A stretch of DNA of 12,821 nt, from assembly GCA_014728785.1 (NCBI GenBank), contig WJKZ01000246.1:1-12821 (forward strand). The letters are read 5' to 3'. Position 1 is the first letter of the stretch. Each line of letters starts with the position of its first letter. The position numbers and the translations under genes were made by a program. Under the pieces are notes generated by a model. That model made no database searches. It had not been told where the DNA came from and saw only the letters and a list, made by a program, of their open reading frames with translations. Below, one piece after another: positions 8,258 through 12,821 of the stretch. The stretch comes from Candidatus Omnitrophota bacterium (GTDB lineage Bacteria; Omnitrophota; Gorgyraeia; Duberdicusellales; 4484-171).

Positions 8258-8424
8258 AAAGATTATTTTCTTTTATGCTGTGCAGTATAGGCGTAATTTT
8301 ACCTTGGAGGGCCAGGGTAATATATTCAGAAATTCTGGGGTGGCTTTATCAATTTGTCTATTTTATTTATTTTTCCACTCTCAAACTTATAGTATCTAAA
8401 TTAAAAAACGGTAAGTCTCCATGA
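8254..8424 (+). CDS. Hidden 56-residue membrane protein, possibly SxtJ-like C-terminal module
   Basis: A short ATG frame fills the gap between the radical SAM and PP-loop genes exactly. Its ATG overlaps the preceding TGA (ATGA at 8254-8257), and its TGA overlaps the next ATG (ATGA at 8421-8424). A purine-rich CGGGGA sits just before the start. The product begins MKRLFSFMLCSIGVILPW, has basic residues at 19-21 (RAR), then an aromatic hydrophobic stretch with LGWLYQFVYFIYF (28-40), and ends in a lysine-rich tail. It looks like one or two short membrane helices. The spacing of LPW, LGW and the long hydrophobic run is loosely like the C-terminal part of SxtJ-type proteins, which partner DUF5989-type proteins elsewhere. 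That resemblance is weak and from memory. The double overlap makes translation likely; the function is unknown. Confidence 0.72.
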   Translation: MKRLFSFMLCSIGVILPWRARVIYSEILGWLYQFVYFIYFSTLKLIVSKLKNGKSP

Positions 8425-9269
8425 ACGAAGAAATAGTTGTTTTATATTCAGGAGGAACTGATTCTACCTGTTGTGCAGCGCTTATGGCCGGTAAATTTAG
8501 CCGTTTACATCTACTTAGCTATAACCGTTTCGGTTTGTTTGGAATAAATAATATAAAAACTAATGTTTCCAGACTAAAAGATAAGTTCGGAGAAAACAAA
8601 TTTATACATAAAGATTTAAATATCGATAAACTTTTCAAAAAAGTCTCTTATTCCCGTTACTTTTACAATATCAGAAATTACGGGTTTTTTGTTCTGTCTA
8701 CCTGCGGTCTGTGTAAACTCACCATGCATTTACGGACACTCATATATTGTTTGGATGAGGGAGTAAAGAATGTTTGTGACGGTTCCAATAAAAATATGAA
8801 ATTTTTCCCGGGTCAGATGAAAATTGTTATCGAGGAGATAAAAAGAATGTATTCAGAGTACGGGATAAATTTTATGACGCCGGTTTATGAATTAAACCAT
8901 CCTGAAAATTTGGGCTGGGCAGCTAAGACAGGCTTAAGCAACATAAATATCATGAACGAGAAAGAGGTTAATTTTAAGAACAGCAGCGATAGTTGTTTCA
9001 CCACCGGCCAGATGCTTAAAAATATGGGTATATTTGATTCCGATAACCTAAAAGGTACGTCTCTGGATAAAAAAATGCAGGCCCGCTGCTTTCAACTGGT
9101 ACTTTTTAATATATTTCTATACGGATATTTTCTGCCTGCCTATGGAGAAAGTCTTTATTTCAAAGTATGTTTAGACTTTTACAAAGATAAGATAAAATAT
9201 TTTAAACATTTTATAGATGAATATGTGAAAAAAGGGAGAGAAAGCCGCCTGGGAGTATGCCTTTTTTAA
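8421..9269 (+). CDS. PP-loop (N-type ATP pyrophosphatase superfamily) protein with CxxC pair
   Basis: This 282-residue protein of the PP-loop ATPase superfamily uses ATP to adenylate a substrate for thiolation, amidation or nitrogen insertion. The P-loop-like motif is YSGGTDSTCC (9-18) at the N-terminus, followed by a Rossmann-like strand LHLLSY (29-34). STCGLCK (93-99) gives a Cys95-x-x-Cys98 pair, a long helix follows, and then CDGSNKN (119-125), which sits where MnmA/LarE/QueC-type enzymes have their second nucleotide-binding loop. SDSCFTTGQM (189-198) adds Cys192. A metal or Fe-S site, or a persulfide relay, is possible from these cysteines but not proven. It has no clear match to a named tRNA or cofactor enzyme and no N-terminal CxxC-P domain as in WbpG-type sugar amidotransferases. 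The start overlaps the preceding small gene by four bases, so it probably belongs to the same pathway as the radical SAM protein. Confidence 0.8.
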   Translation: MNEEIVVLYSGGTDSTCCAALMAGKFSRLHLLSYNRFGLFGINNIKTNVSRLKDKFGENKFIHKDLNIDKLFKKVSYSRYFYNIRNYGFFVLSTCGLCKLTMHLRTLIYCLDEGVKNVCDGSNKNMKFFPGQMKIVIEEIKRMYSEYGINFMTPVYELNHPENLGWAAKTGLSNINIMNEKEVNFKNSSDSCFTTGQMLKNMGIFDSDNLKGTSLDKKMQARCFQLVLFNIFLYGYFLPAYGESLYFKVCLDFYKDKIKYFKHFIDEYVKKGRESRLGVCLF

Positions 9270-9300
9270 TCCTATTTTGTCTTTATCAGGGGTGTTTTAT

Positions 9301-9336
9301 ATGGTAAACTTTAATCTGGGATTTATAACAAGGTAG
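9301..9336 (+). CDS. Possible 11-codon leader ORF before the second TPR protein
   Basis: In the only gap larger than 50 bases (9270-9341) there is an ATG with an AGGGG about eight bases upstream, followed by MVNFNLGFITR and a TAG five bases before the ATG at 9342. The AAGG that probably serves as Shine-Dalgarno for the next gene lies inside its last codons, so its translation could influence the downstream start. It may equally be chance in AT-rich DNA. No terminator hairpin is visible in the gap. Confidence 0.15.
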   Translation: MVNFNLGFITR

Positions 9337-9341
9337 AGAGG

Positions 9342-12300
9342 ATGGACTTTAATCAAAAAAATTTTAGATTTGATTTTTTATTTACCCTGTTACTTTTTGC
9401 TCTTTTATTAATCATAGTTTACCCCTCTTTTTCTTACCCTCCCATGAGCGATTACGCTACGCTTTTTTATTTCTTTCACAATATGGATGAATTGCCAGGA
9501 CATCTGAAGTGGTTGCATGTCATGAACTTTGACCCTCTGGAGAAGATGAGGTTTTACCCTCTTGCTTTCACGTTTTACTATTTATTTTTCGTTCTGTTCG
9601 GCTCTGATTTTTTCTTTTTTAATCTGATTAATTTTTTGGTTTATTTTTCCTCTATTTTTGTCTTCTACAGACTGGCCCTTATTTTTTTTAACAACCGCAG
9701 GCTGACGGCGGCATTAACTCTTCTTTTTACCTTTCTTTTCACCCATTTTGATATTGTACTATGGTCCTGTCACATTTACATAATAATAGGTTTTACCTTG
9801 GTTTTAATGGGTATGATTTCTTATATAAAATATCTTAGAACCGCCGGGACCCGGTTTTTATTCTATACTTTTTTCCTCTTTTTTGGAGGGTTGTTATGCT
9901 ATGAGTCTTTCTTTTTGTGGCCTTTTGCCATAATTATTTTATCCTCTATACCTTCGTTTAAAACCGCAGAAATTTCCAGGAAACGATTAATAAAAAATAA
10001 TTTTTTTATTTTAGCTTTTCTTTATCTTTCATGTATCCTTATGTTTTTTTTCACCCGCATGCTGGGGACATACGAGGTTCCTTCCAGAGATTTTCTCTCC
10101 TTTATCACTTTCCCCAAAATAATGGGAAGTATTCTTCTGGTATTCTTCAACGTTATTTATAACGGCGTTATAGTCAATCTTTACCCTCTTTTGTCTTTTC
10201 CCCTTCAGGCCAGAGAGAATATTTATATGGACGGTCCCGTTATAGACATCATAGGGGAAAGTCCGGAACTGGTATACTGGTTAGGAGGGTTCGTAGCTCT
10301 TGCCTCATTAGTCTTTCTTATTCATCTTTTCAAAAAGAAAAAGACCGAGGAGGGCCTGTTTTTGCTGTTCTTTCTCTTTATGTTAGTATCTGAGAAATTC
10401 ATAGTGTTTTTTGGAAGGGTGAATACGAATGATCTGGTTTATGGTCTTACCGAGTTCCGTTACCAGTTTGTTTCCAATGCTTTTTTTGTATTAATCCTGA
10501 TTTTTATAATTACACGGATTCTTAAAATCACAGCTGTTCGGCGCAAAACTGCTTACTATTTTCTGCTGGTATTGGGAATAATGCATATATATTGCAACTA
10601 CCGGGTAATAGATATCTATAATCATGATTTACTTTATTTTAAAACTATGATGCAGAATATCAAATCTGCTATAGATGAAGGAAAGATCGATGAAAATAAT
10701 AAAATCTATCTGTATGAAGATATCCATGAATATTTTCCTAATTTAAGCTGGAATATTGAAATGGGTGAACGTTTCATAGAAAAAGGGTCTTATGAATGGA
10801 TGTTTTCCCCCCGGGAAATCAAGTATTTTACTTTTGACCCCGATAAAGCCAGCTGGATAATAGATAAGCGAAATTTTAAGGTGGTTCCCAATACCCCGGA
10901 GAATTTGTCCCGGGAAGGGATAAAAGTAAATGCGGGTAAAGATGTATCCTATATAAGTCTGGGTTTTTATTATGAAGATAAAGGCAACCAGGAGAAGATG
11001 AGAGAAATGTTTAACAAGGTATTAAGCGCGGAACCTTCGAACAGTAAGGCGCATCACGGTTTAGCGGTAAGCTATATAAACCGCGGTAATTACGAAGATG
11101 CTGAGAAACATTTGAAGCTGGCCATAAAATTCGACCCGGAAAATGAGATACCTTATGGTGACCTGGGGCATCTTTATAATCAGCTGGGAGAATATCAGAA
11201 ATCAGAAAAAATGTTTAAAAAGGCAATAGAAATAAATCCTAAACGAAAAGATATTTACGGGGGTCTGGCCAGTAGTTATCTTAGCCAGAAAAGATACCTG
11301 GAAGCAGAAGAGGTGTTTGAAAAAGCTTTAAAAATAAATCCTTATAATTATTCTACCTATTGTGATTTGGGCCACTTGTATAACAATATCGACAGGCATA
11401 AGGAAGCAACCAGGATGTTTAAAAAGGCCTTAAGGCTTAACCCCAAAGCAAAGGGAGTTTATCAGGGGCTATCTGTTAGTTATGCTTCTCTGGGAAAATA
11501 CCGTGAGGCAGAAGAGGCTTTACTTAAAGCATTGAAAGTTAACTGCTATGATGACGACCTTTATCTTCATCTGGCTTATATTTATTGTGAGGAAGGTAGA
11601 TATGAGGAAGCTGAAGCCATGTTTAAGAAATCCATAGAATTGAACCCCAGAGATTACAAAGCTTACCAGGGACTTGCCATTGTTTACCGGAACCAGAAAA
11701 AGTACAAATTGGCTGAGAAAAATCTGAAAAAAGCTCTGGATATTATGCCGGGAGACAGCATCCTTTATTTTGATTTAGCGCTGATTTATTTCAAACAGGA
11801 TTCCTATGAAAAGGCAGAAGAATATTATCTGAAAGCCCTGAAAAAAGACCCAGGTGATTATTTTACTATTTTAAGTTTAGGGCATCTTTATAATCATCTT
11901 AAAGAATTGGGTAAAGCCGAAATATTTTTTAGGCGTTCTCTTGAGATTAATCCGGGAAGAGAAGATGCCTACCAGGGACTGGGAGCATGCTACATGAATC
12001 AAAGGATGCTGGCCGAAGCCAGGGAGTGTTTTGAGAAGGTGTTAGAAATAAATCCCGAGAATCAGGAAGCCTATGTAGAATTGGGACATATATTTAACAA
12101 TAGAAAAGAGTATTCTGAAGCTGAAAAGATGTTCAAGAAAGCCCTATCTTTAGACCCTTTAAACCAAGGTGCTATACACGGCTTGGGTAATGCTTACATG
12201 GGTATGCAGCTTTATGATAAGGCCGCTGCCAAGTTTAAAAGAACTCTGAAATTTGATTTAGACAGCAATGAATTGCAGGATATCTATGTAAGCCTGGGAT

Positions 12301-12821
12301 ATGTCTATAGTCAGAAAGGTGATTATGAAGAAGCCCGCAGTTTTTTTAATAAAGCTTTAGATTTGAACGATGAGAGGGTTGAGGCCTATCACGGAATAGC
12401 CATTACTTATGCATCAGAATCTAAATACAGAGAAGCCATAGTTAATCTAAAGAAAGCTATGGAGCTGGATCCGGAAAGAGAAAGTCTCTATGTAAGTTTA
12501 GGGTGTCTTTATTCTTCCCAGGGACATTATTCAAAGGCTGTGAGAATGCTTAAAAAAGCCATTAGTCTCAGCCCCGAAGATGAAGGGATATATATAGACC
12601 TTGCTAATTTATATGCCGGCCGCCAGGACTATCAGAAGGCAGAGGAGATCTTCAGAAAAGTTTTAGAACTTAATCCCTACGATGAAGGAGCCGCTGTGAG
12701 CCTGGGTTATGTTTATAATAAACAGCATAAATTCAGCGAAGCCGAAGAAGTATTTAAGAAGGTACTTGAGCTTAACCCGGACAATGAAAAAGCCCGGGAA
12801 GGTCTGCAGATATGCATAGAA
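9342..12821 (+). CDS. Second TMTC-like GT-C membrane protein with at least 18 TPRs (3' end outside window)
   Basis: An open frame of 1160 codons runs off the window edge without a stop. It is a paralogue of the protein at 123-3689 with the same order: about ten membrane helices (residues about 13-30, 88-115, 122-140, 147-165, 172-200, 221-240, 313-330, 336-358, 377-394 and 402-419), a linker, then TPRs from about 535 on. The first loop keeps Asp37 in MSDYAT (35-40). The YRPL motif of the first protein is replaced by RFYPL (70-74), while GSDF (87-90) and EFRYQF (371-376) are retained. Linker residues 454-519 match the paralogue at 37 of 66 positions by hand. About 18 complete TPRs are visible; many alternate between a Y-x-G-L type and a Y-x-x-L-G-H-L-Y type, giving a 68-residue period. 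The start has AAGG eight bases upstream. The role is probably extracytoplasmic glycosyl transfer; sugar, acceptor and activity are unknown. Confidence 0.8.
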   Translation, partial: MDFNQKNFRFDFLFTLLLFALLLIIVYPSFSYPPMSDYATLFYFFHNMDELPGHLKWLHVMNFDPLEKMRFYPLAFTFYYLFFVLFGSDFFFFNLINFLVYFSSIFVFYRLALIFFNNRRLTAALTLLFTFLFTHFDIVLWSCHIYIIIGFTLVLMGMISYIKYLRTAGTRFLFYTFFLFFGGLLCYESFFLWPFAIIILSSIPSFKTAEISRKRLIKNNFFILAFLYLSCILMFFFTRMLGTYEVPSRDFLSFITFPKIMGSILLVFFNVIYNGVIVNLYPLLSFPLQARENIYMDGPVIDIIGESPELVYWLGGFVALASLVFLIHLFKKKKTEEGLFLLFFLFMLVSEKFIVFFGRVNTNDLVYGLTEFRYQFVSNAFFVLILIFIITRILKITAVRRKTAYYFLLVLGIMHIYCNYRVIDIYNHDLLYFKTMMQNIKSAIDEGKIDENNKIYLYEDIHEYFPNLSWNIEMGERFIEKGSYEWMFSPREIKYFTFDPDKASWIIDKRNFKVVPNTPENLSREGIKVNAGKDVSYISLGFYYEDKGNQEKMREMFNKVLSAEPSNSKAHHGLAVSYINRGNYEDAEKHLKLAIKFDPENEIPYGDLGHLYNQLGEYQKSEKMFKKAIEINPKRKDIYGGLASSYLSQKRYLEAEEVFEKALKINPYNYSTYCDLGHLYNNIDRHKEATRMFKKALRLNPKAKGVYQGLSVSYASLGKYREAEEALLKALKVNCYDDDLYLHLAYIYCEEGRYEEAEAMFKKSIELNPRDYKAYQGLAIVYRNQKKYKLAEKNLKKALDIMPGDSILYFDLALIYFKQDSYEKAEEYYLKALKKDPGDYFTILSLGHLYNHLKELGKAEIFFRRSLEINPGREDAYQGLGACYMNQRMLAEARECFEKVLEINPENQEAYVELGHIFNNRKEYSEAEKMFKKALSLDPLNQGAIHGLGNAYMGMQLYDKAAAKFKRTLKFDLDSNELQDIYVSLGYVYSQKGDYEEARSFFNKALDLNDERVEAYHGIAITYASESKYREAIVNLKKAMELDPERESLYVSLGCLYSSQGHYSKAVRMLKKAISLSPEDEGIYIDLANLYAGRQDYQKAEEIFRKVLELNPYDEGAAVSLGYVYNKQHKFSEAEEVFKKVLELNPDNEKAREGLQICIE

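Noticed and set aside
9270..9300. Possible terminator or promoter after the PP-loop gene
   Set aside because: T-rich tracts are present, but no GC stem precedes them, and TTGTCT/TTATAT elements have a spacer of about 14, too short to support a promoter.

Overview
The window is a compact, AT-rich, strictly co-directional bacterial gene run. All genes lie on the + strand, gaps are 3 to about 72 bases, several stop/start codons overlap, and no terminator-like hairpin is visible, so it reads as one long operon cut by both window edges. No stretch over 300 bases lacks a gene. I see no tRNA, rRNA, CRISPR array or insertion sequence. The standard genetic code works throughout. The style (giant TPR-bearing membrane glycosyltransferase-like proteins, TPR-containing SGNH proteins, radical SAM neighbours, AT-rich DNA) resembles uncultivated lineages such as Omnitrophota and related groups. 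That placement is an impression from gene style, not something the sequence proves.

Layout. (1) At 2-133 lies the C-terminal end of an unidentified upstream gene. (2) At 123-3689 is a 1188-residue protein with an N-terminal multi-pass GT-C-like membrane domain, a conserved soluble linker and about 19 TPRs. (3) At 3693-4991 and 4999-6519 are two tandem membrane-anchored SGNH/GDSL-family proteins, each with TPR-type helices inserted inside the catalytic fold. (4) At 6566-6769 is a small DUF5989-type membrane protein preceded by the best Shine-Dalgarno in the window. (5) At 6776-8257 is a B12-binding-type radical SAM protein. (6) At 8254-8424 is a 56-residue membrane protein joined by ATGA overlaps to both neighbours. 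(7) At 8421-9269 is a PP-loop ATPase with a CxxC pair. (8) From 9342 to the window end is a paralogue of the first large protein, at least 1160 residues with about 18 TPRs and still open at the edge.

Reading the cluster as a whole: two TMTC-like membrane glycosyltransferase candidates bracket a cassette of surface SGNH proteins, tiny membrane proteins, a radical SAM enzyme and a PP-loop enzyme. As I recall, DUF5989/SxtK-type and SxtJ-type small proteins commonly sit beside O-carbamoyltransferases and SGNH proteins, but no carbamoyltransferase lies in this window. The best working inference is a cell-surface or secreted glycan (or glycoprotein) assembly and modification locus, with the radical SAM and PP-loop enzymes making or altering an unusual group. 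The substrate cannot be read from the sequence.
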